A stretch of 64,000 nucleotides of DNA from Hyperoodon ampullatus. Its lineage: Eukaryota > Chordata > Mammalia > Artiodactyla > Ziphiidae. The stretch covers positions 41,226,368 to 41,290,367 of the forward strand of contig OX457064.1 of assembly GCA_949752795.1 (NCBI GenBank), written 5' to 3'. Positions 12,271-26,105 of the stretch are shown in pieces (the stretch's first letter is position 1; every line of letters begins with the position of its first letter). A program made the translations under genes and the position numbers. The notes beneath the pieces are model-generated. The model saw nothing but the letters and a program-made list of their open reading frames with translations. It had not been told where the DNA came from and made no database searches.

Positions 12271-13989
12271 TCTCCTTGGTTAACAAATTTTAACAGGTCT
12301 AGAAATGCTGTATTTCTGACCACCTTGCTCTTCCATGTACTATTATATTGTTGCAAAGTTTGAAATAAAAAGCATGAATGCACTAGAATTATAACTGCTT
12401 TAGTCTCAGTTTCCTAAGATTTGTATAGTTACATCTGACTTTACTCAGACATCAGAACCAAAATTAAACGGTGCATGCAGAGTGTTCTAAAGACTTTAAA
12501 CTGACATAGCAATATAAGTTGTGTTTTCTTTTTTATTCAAAAAGGATCCAAAATTTTCAATGTTATTACAACTAAATTAGTCACATCAAAAACAATAGGT
12601 GATTAACTTTCTCTGTGAATGAGTTTCATTTCTCTAACCAGATAGTAACTTTTCATAGCTTTCTTTGACATATAAAAGTGTCAGGTAAAGTTGTCAGTTA
12701 GAAAAGGGAAGACATCAGCCCTTATAAAAGAGCAGTAAGTAAATACTGTAATCATCATCATTAAAATTTTTTTAAATTAGTATATAATCACATGCAGTGG
12801 TCTGTTTCACCTCAGCAGAATGGACTAAAATATGATGCACATAGGTATTCACATAATTTGGGAGAAAATATTTAAAAGGTAAGAGAATAAAATTATTGGA
12901 TAGCCATTTCATGCAAAATGGAAAAATAAGTAATTTTTGTTGTGGTAAGCAATTTTAAAATAATAAAATGCTTATTCTTTATCATAAAAGGTAAAAAGGT
13001 CTTACAGAAAATTAATTTTTTCTGCAAGTTTTAAAAATTATATATATCATAAAAAAGCATTGAGTTGCAGCCCAGTTTGCATATAACTCAGTGACAGAAG
13101 AGATCTACACTACTTAAAGACTATTAATCATAGTTAAGCACATTCATCTTACTTCTTTCCAGCTAACCAGCATAATGATCAGGATTATTATTTCTAATTA
13201 GAGGAAGTAATAGATCATGTATAACCTTAGGATGAGTCTCATTAATTAACCCAAGTCCTAGGGGACTTCAAATAGAGGTGGTTAGGTACTCCGTCTTTGT
13301 CATTGCTCATACCATAGGTTTACACTTAATACATATGATCAAATGTAATTGAAACTACAATTCCTTAACGTGCAATAGATGTGAAAATATAGATGATTAT
13401 CCACATGTGAACAAATAAGTAAAAAAACAGAACTGTTGTTTAAACTGTATTAAGCCGACGTTACCTTGTCCCTAATTATTCTTTGAAAAAAGTTTCCAAG
13501 CATAAGCATCACTTGCAAACCAAAAAGTCTAGTTTGTAATACTCTTAGCAAAAGGTGAAAAGGGGAACTTTTATACTGAAATATCTAAAACTGAACTAGT
13601 GTTTTCCCCACCACAACTGATTTTCTCTATCCGTCCTGTCTTTATTATTTGTAGTATCTCATCCTTATAGTTCCTAACACTGTAAACATACATATATGCA
13701 CTATACAGAAATGTATAGAGTGTGTATAAAATTAACTCCTTTTCTTTGATGATATGTGTGTGTGTATGCCCACTTGGAGTCCTCAGGCCTGTTGATTCTT
13801 ATAATCAGCTCTTCACTGTCATTTTAACTCCCTCTCTAAGTCCAGAATTACTATTCTATACTTTGAGTATATAACAACCTCTAAAATGAGTCCATGTCTC
13901 CATCCATATAATGTGCTAGGTTCTAAATGGAATGAAAAAAAATGGAACTGAATAAGATAAGATGTGTCAGGGCTGAGAGTTGGAGTTGT

Positions 13990-14310
13990 CTATAATTTTA
14001 AGTCAGATAGTGGGCTTAGACCTCATTAAGAAGTGAAGAGTAGGGACATCTCCAAGAACTTTGGCCCATGGAACTGAAATGATGAAGTTGCCATTGACTG
14101 AGATGGAAAAGGATCTGGATGAATAAAGTTTGGAGTGAAATTTCTGATGCTGTTACATATCCAAATGGAAATGTCGAGCAGGCAGACAGATATGTGAATC
14201 TAGAATTCAAGGGTGAGGACGGATATGAATTTGGGAGTGAAAGGCATATTGATGGCACTAAGGGAGAGCGTATCTGTAGAAAGGAATGGTTGAACTGGGA
14301 TCCCAAACCA
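13990..14310 (+). repeat. Old interspersed repeat, family undetermined (copy 2)
   Basis: Matches the same family as the segment at 8700-9480, showing 'AAGTTGCCATTGACTGAGAT', 'CAAATGGAAATGTCGAGCAG' and 'GGCATATTGATGGCAC' in order. Its 96-aa and 65-aa open frames on opposite strands are therefore repeat-derived and not genes. Confidence 0.5.
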
Positions 14311-17284
14311 GTCTGACCCTAAAGTCCTATTCTTCAATGTTTACTCTATATGATTGAAACTGCCCCTTTATGTGAGTAAATACAATCTCACATGATTAGC
14401 TCTATTCTTAATAGAGGAGAATCCATTCTGTTTGCTCTTGCAGTGTCCTTCACACCTAATTTATAACCATTCTGCAAGATTTCAAGTACCACACATGCTG
14501 TAAAATATTCCTGAACACTTTCTCCCACCGTCAGTATTTTCTTTGTTATACTGTATTACCCTATCCCGATGTTTTTTTAAAAAACTGTTTTGAGGAGCCC
14601 AGGACTTTGTAGAGATGCCTCAAGCACAAGAGTGGGGTGGTGGGAAGCTGAGAACAGGTTCAGGGTTCTTTCACACTTCAGACATAGTAATTTGCTTTTC
14701 ATCTGTTTTATATACTGTTCCACTTGAAATTACTTCAAGTGCTATAAAAAATATTTACTTCCAAGATCAAATAGTTTTAGGCTAACAGAATTTTTAAAAT
14801 ACTTGTATTTTTGTCTAACTGCTTCCCATCCCACTAAAATCTATAACAAAATACATATGACATTTTAGGATGAGAGTACATCACTTTCCAAAATAACTGA
14901 GTTTTACATCTTATTTCAGAATTATTGTATGAAAGTAAAAAAACAAAATTTGTCCTGTTAAAGACTATATTAGATACAGTTCAAAAGAGAATTAGTGAAC
15001 TTGAACTTGAAAATTGATACATTAGTGCTATCTAATCCTTAGATCCCATTCAAGTTTCACCAGTTGTCTCAATAATGGCTTTTATAACAAAAGAAGCTAG
15101 TCCAGAATCGTGTTAAGTTTTCGATATTGGTGGTCATGCTATGTTTACATAAGGGAATGTCCTCATATGTAGGCAATCCTAAAACTCAGGGTTCTTTTAC
15201 TAAAGATGAAGAGGAATACGAGAATTAGGTGACAAATTGCAGTCTCTGCCACTAAGATGCTGCTTCTTATTTCAGGACTATTAGTGAACACAGAAGTTTT
15301 TTATTTTTAACTTGTAGATTTGAAAATGGCTATGCAGTACTGTAGGTCTTTGGCTCTCAAATCTAAAAAACGCTGCCTTTGGTCTCCTGGCACCTAAATT
15401 TACTCTGCTAGATTGACCTTCTTTTTATAGTAACAAAGTTTAGCAGAATTTAAAAGCTTTTTGAATGAGCATTGAAAAAGATGCCAATTTGCCGGAAACC
15501 TTGACATTTCTTGTATAAATACCACCATTAAATGATCCCCTAAGACCAGAGTTTTCTTGGGTTTGATATTGAATCACATACTACTCCTTAAATGGAGGTT
15601 ACATTAGGTCAGGTGTTTTAATCTGTTAGAATCATTGTCAAAGGGGCAGTATTCCACAGTCCCTGATAACTTACAAATAAATATCTAAAGTTTCCAATTT
15701 TTAATTTTTATACAGTCTTATTTTACAAGCATAATTTATGTTAAGGGGATATGGGAGGAAAAGTTGGCTAATTTGATTTTATTATTTCCTGTACTTCCAT
15801 TTTGGGTTCTTGACTTTTATCACTTGTATCATCATTATCCTAAATTCTTTATCTAGATTCTCTCCTATTTTTCTAATCCATTTGATCTAATTATCCATCT
15901 ACTCACCCCTAAAAATGACATCTAGGTTTTTATATTTTCAGATCCTCTACAGACTATAATATAGTCTAGTGGGATCTTTATTTGTTTGTAATAGTGTTTC
16001 CTCACAACACAATTTTCTGTAGCGTGGTACTGTCCTTTATTTGATAAATCATAATTATGCCTTTAAACATTTCAATTAATAAATATTTCTGAGAGTTATT
16101 CCAAAATATATTTTCAAATGAATATGAAAATTTGCCCAAATGAACTTAATGTAATCTCATGTAATGGTAAGCTGAATATTGAATTTTGGGACGATAATCC
16201 TAATTTGTATTTGGATTCAGATGTTATGTTTTGCTAAAATATTTTATTTACCTTGAGAATCTCCCCTCTCTTTAAAAATAAGGAATAACAATTCAAACTA
16301 AATGCAAAAATCAACTAAAATCCACATTTGTTAGTCTTACTTTTTGCATATGAAAACTTTAGGAGTTCTATCTGATTTTGTAATAGAATGAGAAGTTAAG
16401 GAAACTGAATACTAGTAGTCAGAGGTGTGTTTTGGTGTTTCTTTTAATGGGGGGAGGGGGATGTCACATTGCAAGTTTATAGCACAGTGTCTTAAGCTAG
16501 TAGGTACTTTCTGTCCAGTAGCTGATTGAGCACATGGAGTTCAGGGGAGAAGAGCTGAGGAGTTACTACAGATCCAGCTTGTCCATCTCATCTCCCAACT
16601 GAATGAGAGACAAATCAGGAACAAAACCCATGTGTCCTCTTTACAAGAGGAAGTAAAACAGAGTCAGAAAGAATAGATTGTAATGGGAACAAGCTGGGTA
16701 AGAGTATAAGAATTGAGAATATTTTACTCAACCTTCTCATATAGTGTGAAGATTTCAACAATTTCCCAGTGCCTATACTCATTAGAAAAATGGTATTTCA
16801 CAAGAATTGGAGGAAAATATGTTGGTAGGGTATTTTAACTTATATTGTTTAAACAAAAGGAAGAACCTGATATGGTGAAATGGTTGTTTTTAGTCTTCTC
16901 ATTAAATATTTCAGGTACTTTCTAAGGGAAAAATACCAGAGCAATGAAGGATACTTTGACTCTACTTTCAAAAAGTAAATTGATCTAAAACTTTTCAACT
17001 TAATATTTAGAGGACTGCATTGGTTGCATATTTTTGTTATTAAAATATTATTTTATCAAACTATGTTTAGATGGGAGTTCCATAGGTTTACACTGAATAG
17101 AAATACTCTTATTTAAAACAGCTTACCTCTTAACATTGAATTCAAGTAAAATACAAGTGTTCTCCTTTGCCACTCTATCAAAAACAGTTTCTGCCCCCGA
17201 CCGATGAAGTGCTAGCACCTTACCTGCTTTATTTCTGGTGATACTTTTCACTACTAAATGTATATTTATTTGTTTGTTTCTCTT

Positions 17285-17505
17285 TTTAAAAAAATATTTA
17301 TTTATTTTTTTGGCTGTGTCGGGTTTTAGTTGCAGCACGTGGGATCTTCCCTGCGGCATGCGGGGTCTTTCCCTACAGCACGGGCTTCTCTCTAGTTGTG
17401 GCGCGTGGGCTTCCCCGCGGCATGTGGGATCATAGTTCCCTGACCAGGGATTGAAAGGTGCATTGGAAGGTGGATTCTTAACCACTGGACTAATAGGGAA
17501 ATCCC
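17285..17505 (-). mobile_element. CHR-1-type SINE with 15-bp target-site duplication
   Basis: Reverse orientation: T-rich tail at left, then GGCTGTGTCGGGTTTTAGTT, ending TAATAGGGAAATCCC at the tRNA head. It is flanked by a perfect 15-bp direct repeat TATTTGTTTGTTTCT at 17267-17281 and 17506-17520, which proves retrotransposition. The 120-aa minus-strand frame here is SINE-derived. Confidence 0.93.
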
Positions 17506-17524
17506 TATTTGTTTGTTTCTTGTC

Positions 17525-17640
17525 TGTTTCTCCACCAGAATATAAGCTCCACTAAGACAGGCACTTTTTTTGGTTAAATCGAGAATGTATAGTGATGAAA
17601 GCAGTGCATGGCATATAGGGACACAGTCAATTTAATGGAT
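17525..17640 (+). repeat. L2-like 3' end remnant
   Basis: The phrase order 'ATATAAGCTCCACTAAGACAG', then 'GCACTTTTTTTGG', then 'AGTGCATGGCATATAGGGAC' follows the L2 3' end. Low similarity. Confidence 0.5.
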
Positions 17641-18251
17641 TCCTGTTTAGCAAATAGACTGGATTAACTGGCATCTCTTCTCAAGCAGGAAAAGAAAGCA
17701 TGGAGAAAACATTGTATAGATGGGGCCTCTGACCGAAAGTGGCCTCAAACCATCTTATTTAGATTCTAGTTCACAAGTGGTTGGGAAGATGGATTCCAAA
17801 TGTGCTATAAAGCTCTAAAGTAGGGATTGTTTATAAGAGTAGGGCTCACTTATACTTTGATCCCTTTCTTTTGTAATCTTTTTTACCACCATAATCTGCT
17901 CTATTCTGGATGGTTCGTGATCCCACGAATTGTACCTATTGTTTTCATCTCATAGCTATTGAGAGGTTATTCCCTTTTCATAGCTGCCTTCTCCTCTGCC
18001 CTATTCCTAGCTAGAAAATCACCTCTTAGTGGAGTGTATATTTATTTTGATATATATGGAGTCAAAGCACAGGATTTAATTATGTTGCTAATTAGATCTG
18101 TTATCTATCTATCCTCTATCTCTCCACATTACAGAACAAAAGAACCATATTCTTGAATTTGCTAATTGACATTTGATGACTTAGAAATAACAGGGGGTTC
18201 TCTTTATATATAATATAAATAATTTGTCCACATATTCAACTTTTCTTCTAG

Positions 18252-18325
18252 ATCACTCCTGTTCCTGGTACTCATCCACTTTTAGTTTTTGTGAACCCCA
18301 AAAGTGGTGGGAAGCAAGGAGAACG
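18252..18325 (+). CDS. DGKB: DGKB exon 3 of window (74 nt, start of catalytic domain)
   Basis: Encodes [20 protein letters not shown] followed by KQGE and the first two bases of an Arg codon. The acceptor is TTTTCTTCTAG and the donor ACG/GTATGT; the exon begins at phase 0 and ends in phase 2. The VFVNPKSGG motif (VNPKSGG at 18291-18311) opens the DAGK catalytic domain. In the DGK/sphingosine kinase fold this strand-loop contributes to nucleotide binding. The length of 74 nt is not divisible by three, so skipping it alone would shift the frame. No substitution is visible in the motif. The next exon supplies the third base of the split Arg codon (CG/A). Confidence 0.97.
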
Positions 18326-20079
18326 GTATGTTTTTAAAAATCACATTTATTTACTATGTTATAAATCTGTAAAAAGATAAACTAAATTTATAGTATAAAA
18401 ACATTTAAAAATATTATACCTCATGGTTCACTAATTTTAATGTGAAATAAGTGTTGCTATCATCTCTATATAACAATGTATATTGGTATGATCTCTCCTT
18501 GTCCTTACAGTTGAAATTTTAATATAATAATGGCCTTTTGTAAATATTTTATTATCGTATCTCAGGTGTCTGAATTCTCTCTACCCTGCCTATCACCCCT
18601 AGCCATTAACAAAGAGGTTTACATACAATGTGGCTCCATAAATACTGTTGAATGAAAATTGGTTCTCTAAATGGTTAACAAGGTGACTTCAGGTAAATGA
18701 TTGCCCAGTAGTTAGAAACAGAATTTATATCCAGCTTCTAGACAAAATATATTATAATGATTTTCTGCATGTTCATTTGGAGAACATGATGCTATATATC
18801 TTGGAGGAGCACAGTATATTTAATCATAATAATAATGAGCTGCATTATAAAGTATCTCAGTATTCATGTGGACAACAAAAAATTTTCCTTTCTGTAAAAT
18901 TAATGATTAAATCATAATATTTAATAAAAATCTGAAAATCACCACATTGAAGAGTAAATCTTATGTCCTTCTAAGAAGGATTGTCAGAAACAGAAATGCA
19001 GTTGTACCTGTCTTAATAATTTCTAGAACTCTTTACTAATTCCAGCCAAAAAATGAGCAATCAGATAAAAGCACTCACACAGACGCTATGATAATAAAAA
19101 TAGAAATTTACATTGTGGTTTCACTAAATAATGAAATTGAATGTTTCCATGAATAAAGGAATTTTGAAAAGTAATTTCCTTTCCTACCATTTAACTTTCC
19201 AGCTTCATTTCAATTAAATGAAGAATGGTCATTTTCCATTCAACAAAATATTATTTCTGCTTAAAAAGTTTTCCCTTTTATCACTTTATAGTTATACTTT
19301 TAACTCTGCTAACAAGACAAGTTATTTTAAATAACTAGTGACTTAATAATATAAAATATTTACAGTGCTTTATTAAAGAGAATAGTTGCCTCACTTTTAG
19401 GTATATAAAATAATAAATAATGATGTTAAAATTATTTTCTCCTTTCCTACTCACAGTTTGTTAGTTGTATATATTATGGATATCTTGAAAAAGAAGTAAA
19501 CTCTTCACAAAGTATTAGATGAGACTTAAATTCATGTTGGAAATTAGAAACAAATGAAGTATCAAGTGAAAAAAAATATATTTCAAATGGAAACATTCCC
19601 CACAAATTAAGATAATATTAATAATGTAGAATGACCCTTAATTGAATATCTGCCTCCCTCTTCTCCCAGTACATAAAAATAATTTTCTTTAAATTAAAAA
19701 ATATATATCTACAGATAGATACACTGAAGTCATCAGTAAGTTAAATTTAATGGGGGATAGGGAGGATATTTGAGTGCTCCTATATGCACACCCACTTGTG
19801 CTTTGTCCTTCATACACTAACAGGGGCCATTCAAAGTCAAAAGAATTGTAAATATGTTTAAAGGAGATCTAGTATTAATGCAGTCATAAATTCTCCTGAA
19901 TACATAAGAAGCATCTTTCACAAATAATGGAATTCTATTCAGGGTTTTCCTTTCAAAATATGTAGGTTTTCTTCTTTGATGTATTAGATAAGCAGAAAAA
20001 GGTAACAATTATATATTCACACATAGTTTCCCATACCAGTCAACAGGTGTGAAAATGTTCACACATCATTCAGACAGCA

Positions 20080-20760
20080 ACACTTGAGGGAATCCAGTGT
20101 CTACTAGGAACTGGGGATGAGACAGAAGACACAGTCATACAGGGAGGCAGACACATAAACAGATTTACTACAGTAACCCCAAGGCAAAAACTAAGCTAGG
20201 AATGTTTAAAATAAAAGTGCTATGGAAGTTCAGAGGAAGAAATGATTGTCTCTGAAGACTCAGAAGTCTAGCTTTTGAGTTGGTTCTGATATAAGTAGAT
20301 GTTTGCCAGGTGAAGGAAGAAAAAAGACAGATGTGTGGAAGGGGGTGTGGTGTTTTGGTAGGGAACCAAGAGATATTCAGCGAGGTTGAAGTTTAAGAGA
20401 AAGGAGGAGAAAGACGAGACAAACTATTTTAAATATAATAAAATATTTTGTTAGTAACTTGCCACTGGCAGGAACTTTTCATCATGGAAACAACGTGACT
20501 GTACTTAAATAGAAGTATAGAAGAAGGCTGAATAGGCAAGACTTTTACAGAGCTGGTGAGAGAACTTGTAAGGCAGTGAGAATAACCAGGTATGATAGAC
20601 ATTACTCAGTTAGAAGGTACAGGATTGTCCTCGATTTCAGGTGCTGGGGAAAAGGAGGTACTGAGAATGGCTCTAAGATCATTCTTGAGATGCTAGGTGA
20701 TATCATTATTCAAGATCTAGAATGTGAGGGTATTGCACAAGGACGTGGGAGGATATAAGT
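20080..20760 (+). repeat. Possible old interspersed repeat (uncertain)
   Basis: Purine-rich, fairly G-rich sequence with phrases such as 'AACTGGGGATGAGACAGAAG' and 'AAGTGCTATGGAAGTTCAGA', which recall old mammalian repeats. I cannot assign it firmly, and no gene is apparent. Confidence 0.35.
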
Positions 20761-21064
20761 AGATATTTGGAGAGTTTCAGTACACATAATATGAATATGT
20801 TAAGATATATAGTAATATTTTCACATGTATATATAAAAACTATTTTTAAATACCAAATATATTCCTTCACGTTTAATATTTTGTCTCAGAATTGTGATAC
20901 GGGATGTGTGAGTACTTAGAAACGTTTCTGTTGCATTTGTTATGAAAAGATTGAGTTCTTTCAGAAAAAAATGAATTGTTTAATATGTACCTATAGAAGT
21001 AGTTTAGCATTTTGTGATCTAGCTCATCAAGATGATTGTTTATGTGAAATAATTAAGCAGCTGA

Positions 21065-21276
21065 GGGCTTCCCTGGTGGCGCAGTGGTTGAGAGTCCGCC
21101 TGCCGATGCAGGGGACGCGAGTTCATGCCCCTGTCCGGGAAGATCCCACATGCCGCGAAGCGGCTGGGCCCGTGAGCCATGGCCTCTGAGCCTGCGTGTC
21201 TGGAGCCTGTGCTCCGCAACGGGAGAGGCCACAACAGTGAGAGGCTCGTGTACCGCAAAACAAACAAACAAACAAA
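21065..21276 (+). mobile_element. CHR-2-type SINE with target-site duplication
   Basis: A well-preserved copy from GGGCTTCCCTGGTGGCGCAG to CTCGTGTACCGC with a short (CAAA)n tail. It is flanked by a 14-bp direct repeat (AATTAAGCAGCTGA at 21051-21064 and AATTAAGTAGCTGA at 21277-21290, one mismatch). The high similarity to other copies in this window indicates a young insertion. The several 68-91 aa frames on both strands here are shadows of the SINE. Confidence 0.95.
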
Positions 21277-21530
21277 AATTAAGTAGCTGAAGTCACAGTC
21301 TTTACTTTCATGCATACAGTGTCCAATCCCATTTTATATATGGGATAAATAACTTTCATCTCTGTTAGATTGGCCCAATAATCTGTAAATTTCCCAAGGA
21401 TCTATTAAGAGAAGATATTTATCTAATTGTATACTGATATTTTAAAATATTTATTTGAAATCTCATTAGCTAAATAATATTCAAAAGCAGGATAGAGAGT
21501 GTTCTAAATGCATGTGCATATTTAGAATAA

Positions 21531-21662
<132 letters not shown>

Positions 21663-23014
21663 TAAGCCTATATATATTATTACCATTAATTCATTTAATA
21701 CTAATTAATTAAATAAGCAGCCAGACAAACCTAGAAGTAATATTATTCAAATACAGCAGCCAGATTAGTATACAAAACAACGTTGAATATCAACTACATA
21801 AGAGAAACTAATGGAGGTGCTGTTTTTCACAATGGCCTGTTTCAATAAGATTTTCCTCCTTTCTAAATATTGTGAAGTAATTCTCATACTGCTAGTAGTA
21901 ATGTTAATAAGAATAATCACACCTCAGACATACACATATATTAGCTGGGTCCTTAAATTACTAAACCATCTATGTGTTAGAAGAACTGCTCTCCTTCTGT
22001 TTATTAAATATAGGACATAGATCTACTACAGAATAAAAAAAATTTTTTTTTAATTTTTAATTCTTCTGGTTAACAAAGAATAGAAATCATGATTTTTTCA
22101 CTTACTACTTACAAACTCTAATACATATCACTCTTTTATAAGATACTTTATTAATAGGCAAGATGTAGTGAAATACAATTATTTTTCAACAGATACCATA
22201 TACTTTTGATATCACAAGTATGCACTGAAATAATTCATCATTAACTTGGCCTAGTTAACTAAGTAATGTCATTTTCTTCCACTGATCTGATTTCTATCAA
22301 CATGATAGTAAACATTAGACCAGATGAAGTAGAGAAGAGCTCTATAAATAAACTTCTATAAAAAAACAAAATCGGTATGATTAAAATAAGTCTTCTAGGT
22401 TATTCTCAGAAATGAGAAACCAAATGTTAAAATTGTCTTTTAAATGCTCAGAATAAAATTTATGCCATCGTATCTCATGTTAGATAAATATAAATAATAT
22501 GCAGTTAATTAGCACAGGCTCCCACAATTATACTCATCTTTTTCTTCCATTGCCTGCTACCTGTTGTCCAGGGCTAGTTTCCAAATGCTGAGCCATGATG
22601 TGTGGAACCCCCTTGCTGTAGAAGGCAGGCTCACCACAGGAATTTAGTTCAGAACACTGCCTTTGTCAAGCTCCAGACTCCACCAGGTAGAGGATCATGA
22701 TCAGATTATTGGCTAGGTGAGCCACATGCTGGAAATTCCAGTCTGGTTAAAGACAAGAAAAAGTAAAGTCTTGATATTAACACAGAAGCTCAGTCAGGAT
22801 GCCTCTTTTTTTGTTCTTTAATATTCTCTTAACTTCAAAGAAGTAGCTCTTAATCTGCAGGATTAAGGAATTTTGCATTAAGAAGTTTAGCTCCTCCAAG
22901 ACCTCTGTAGCTTCACCAGATCTAGTAAATCCAGGATTTGCTTGTATTTTATAGTTAAACTAAATACCTAATGACTCTGCTAATTATAAACCTTACCATT
23001 TAACTACCTTGTGT

Positions 23015-23150
23015 TGTCCTGGTCTTTTCCGTGAACTGAGGGAATAGTACCTGCCTCATAGGCTAGTTATAAAATTAAGTTGGGTGTTACCCATGAAGCA
23101 TATAAAAATGTGCTTACCACATAATATGCCCTCGATGACTGTTATTTGTT
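23015..23150 (+). repeat. MIR SINE remnant
   Basis: Forward MIR landmarks: 'GGGAATAGTACCTGCCTCAT', 'AGGCTAGTTATAAAATTAAG', 'TGCTTACCACATAATATGCC' and 'CTCGATGACTGTTATTTG'. Confidence 0.75.
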
Positions 23151-23559
23151 ATCAATATCATTTATTAATTAATAATCAATAACATAATCACTTTGTAGCT
23201 CTATGTAAATTTATTGCAATAACCTTGATTTTAGCCTTGTTTTCTCATTTCATTTCATTTTTTTCCTACTCCACTTTAAATATCTATTACATGTTTCCTT
23301 TTACTCTTTAACTGTTAGCCATCCTATTATCTTCTCTAGTTTAATATACTGAAAAATAAAAGTAATAAGTGTACTTGTACAATTCCACGCTACAATGAAT
23401 ATTATTTAGAAATTAACTTAAGGGCCCCACTTTAAGCACTACCACCTCTCAAGGATATTATTGTGAATTGTTTGTGCATATCCTCCAAGAACTTCTATAA
23501 ATATAAAAACTACTGTATGTATAGAATGTATTCATATATACACAATGTATTCATATATA

Positions 23560-24065
23560 GACACACACATATATGTGTTTCATAGATAAATGGATTTTTT
23601 AATATAACTTAGACTAGTTTTTTTACTGCTCTGCAACTTGCTTCCTTTTACTCAAAAGCATATGGTGGATATTGTTTGAGTTCAGTAGATATTGACCAGT
23701 TTAAATGTTTTTAAGAACTGCACAGTATTCCATAGTTTTGTTAACTATTCTGTTATTGGGAAATATTTATATTGCCTGCACTTTTAAATAATTGGCATAA
23801 TTTAAGTTAATGTCTATCTATTTATCTGTTTTTAGAAGCATATTCAAATATTTTCAATTTTACTTCTCAGGTTCTGCCAAATTACTATACAAAAACTTTG
23901 TATCAAATTATAATCCCAGCAGCAATATATAATGTTTTATTTCCCACGCCCTACTTTAAATTGGCTATCTTCAGTAATTTTTATTACTGTTAAATATACT
24001 AGGTGAAAATATATCCATATCATTTTTATTTGCATGGCTAATCAATTATAAAGTTGAATATGGCG
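23560..24065 (-). mobile_element. Old L1 3' region, antisense
   Basis: Contains reverse L1 landmarks: 'ACTGCACAGTATTCCATAG', 'TTCTGTTATTGGGAAATATT', 'AATCCCAGCAGCAATATAT' and 'TTTTTATTTGCATGGCTAAT', in consensus order. Heavily diverged. Confidence 0.6.
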
Positions 24066-24511
24066 TTAGTTAGATTGACTTTTCTATAAACAACAGAAAT
24101 ATAATCTGGTTTATGATCCAAAATAGAGTTTACTGGAAAATTATGAAGTAGCTCCTATAATTAATGGGAAAATGAAGAACTATGTTTCAGAAAGGATAGG
24201 AATCAGGACAATTTAAGGAAATTATGACTAAAAAGACAGAGTCCGTAGGAGTTACTGCTACGAGAAATTGATTTCAATTGTTTCTGGTATTCTTGCTTCT
24301 ATATTCAAAACTTTATATCCCCAGGAGAAGCATATTTATTAGCCTCTCTTGTTTCCCATGCCACAGCCTTGGCTACTTTGGGATGGAGCATCTGGACTAA
24401 CAGTCCTTTCAAGACTATTATCTAAATTGTTTGTCTCCTCAAAGCCAAATGAGGATGTTATATAACCTGAGGATGAAAGATGAGTTCTCGGTGAGAATAA
24501 GCAATAGGTGT

Positions 24512-25446
24512 TCACCATGGTCCGACCATTGAGTTATCCAATATCTCTTCTTTTCTGAACATAAAAGTTGAAAAAAATACCAATCTACATATTGCTACTG
24601 CTAAATATGTAGCCAAAAATACACATCCTACTAAAATGTAGACAACCCCAAGTCTCATATTGTTACTATATCCAGCTTCAAGTCCTGGTTCTCTAAAACA
24701 TCTCTGGAGATGACTATTTTCTCCTTTCCCTTCATCCATTTGGTCTCAATATACAGAAATGTAATGAGAAAATTACATATTTAACTATAAATATGAATTT
24801 CATTAAATGATATTCTTAATAATACAAAGAATAAAACACATGTAAAGTCTATAGTCCTGGTTTTACTACTGATTGAAAACTGTAGCTGAAATATAAAACA
24901 TTTCTCAGCTTCTTGGAAATGTTTCCCCAGCGTAGTGACTCAAATATTTTTCCCTGATAGGTCTGAGATTTTGGTAGTATAGCTTGTATAGGGCTGAATT
25001 TGTTTCTCGTGTGCCTTGAATGCAGGCATGGTAGTACCTCTCAGTATTAGTACTGTTTATCAGATATTTCCAGGTCTTCTGCCAGGCACTTGATCTTGAT
25101 TTCAGTCCTTTCACCTTAGGTATTAAGAGTGGCTGTATGGCTTTCTCTTACAATAAACTGTGAGCAGAAAGTAAATTTTCCACTCTTTCTTTTCCTCTAC
25201 CACAGTGTCCAGCAGTATTCAATATTGGCCTGTTGGTTAGCTTGGATGCCAGAGTGAAAACCACGCAAGAGAGCCCCTACCCCCAGCCCTGCTTACCCCA
25301 CGTCCCTGTAGAATGGATGATAAAGAAGCCTCTGTGAGATTATGCCACGAAGATTTTGGGTTGTTTGTGACTGTATGTAACCTAGCCCTTACAACTAAAC
25401 CAATGATCGGAGTAGAGCTCCTATTAGTACTCCCTCTTCCCATCAT
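24512..25446 (-). other. Minus-strand short open frames of unknown origin
   Basis: Three minus-strand frames of 69-75 codons lie in a row (25237-25446, 24905-25114, 24512-24739). The last has a hydrophobic segment of about 20 residues (LGVVYILVGCVFLATYLAV) flanked by polar sequence, like a membrane anchor. I recognise no family, there is no shared frame or splice structure, and this could be remnants of a retroelement coding region, a broken pseudogene, or chance. I do not call it a gene. Confidence 0.25.
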
Positions 25447-25685
25447 ATAGCAGGAAACCTAATTTCTCCTTGGGAATCAGAGTCAGTTATACCAGTTAAC
25501 ATCCTATCTGTCTTTTTGCCTGTTAGTCTAGTGGTACGAGGAGCCTCAAAATGCCCACGTGTTAGCTTCAATTCAATGAAAATTTTACTGTCTCATATGC
25601 TAGCATTCCTCTTTGGTGTTAAAACATCTCAACCATAAGAGTTCAAAACCAAGGGAATGTGAAGCAAAATATTTGAAAGTGAAGG

Positions 25686-26105
25686 TATTAGTCAGTGTTC
25701 TTTAATAAAACAGACCAATAGTACATATGTACAGAGGGAAATTTATTATAAGGAATTGGCTCACATGCGAATTGAGGCTGACAAATCCAAATCTGTAATT
25801 TGATGTTCCAGTTTGAGTCCAAAGGCTGGCAAACTGCTGTAGAACTAGGAAGAATCAACATCCCAGTTCAAAGGTGATCAGGCTGGAAAATTCTCTCTTT
25901 CTTGGGTTACGGTCTGCCTTTTGTTCTATCAGGCCTTCAGCTGATTAAATGGGGGTCACCCATTAGTGAGGGCAGTCTGCTTTATGAAGTCTACTGATTT
26001 AAATGTTAAATCTCATCTAAAAATACCCTCGCAGAAACACTCAAAATAATGCTTGATCAACTTTCTGGGCATCCGTGGCCCAGCCAATTTGACACATAAA
26101 TTTAA
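25686..26105 (-). mobile_element. LTR-like or other old repeat, antisense
   Basis: Text such as 'TTATAAGGAATTGGCTCACA', 'GCCTTTTGTTCTATCAGGCC' and 'GGCCCAGCCAATTTGACACA' matches a widespread mammalian repeat whose complementary strand would begin TG and end CA, as LTRs do. About 420 bp, with no coding content. The exact family is not certain, nor is the LTR class. Confidence 0.55.

Noticed and set aside
17123..17485. 120-codon minus-strand frame
   Set aside because: Most of it is a CHR SINE, and the composition matches SINE translation rather than a protein.
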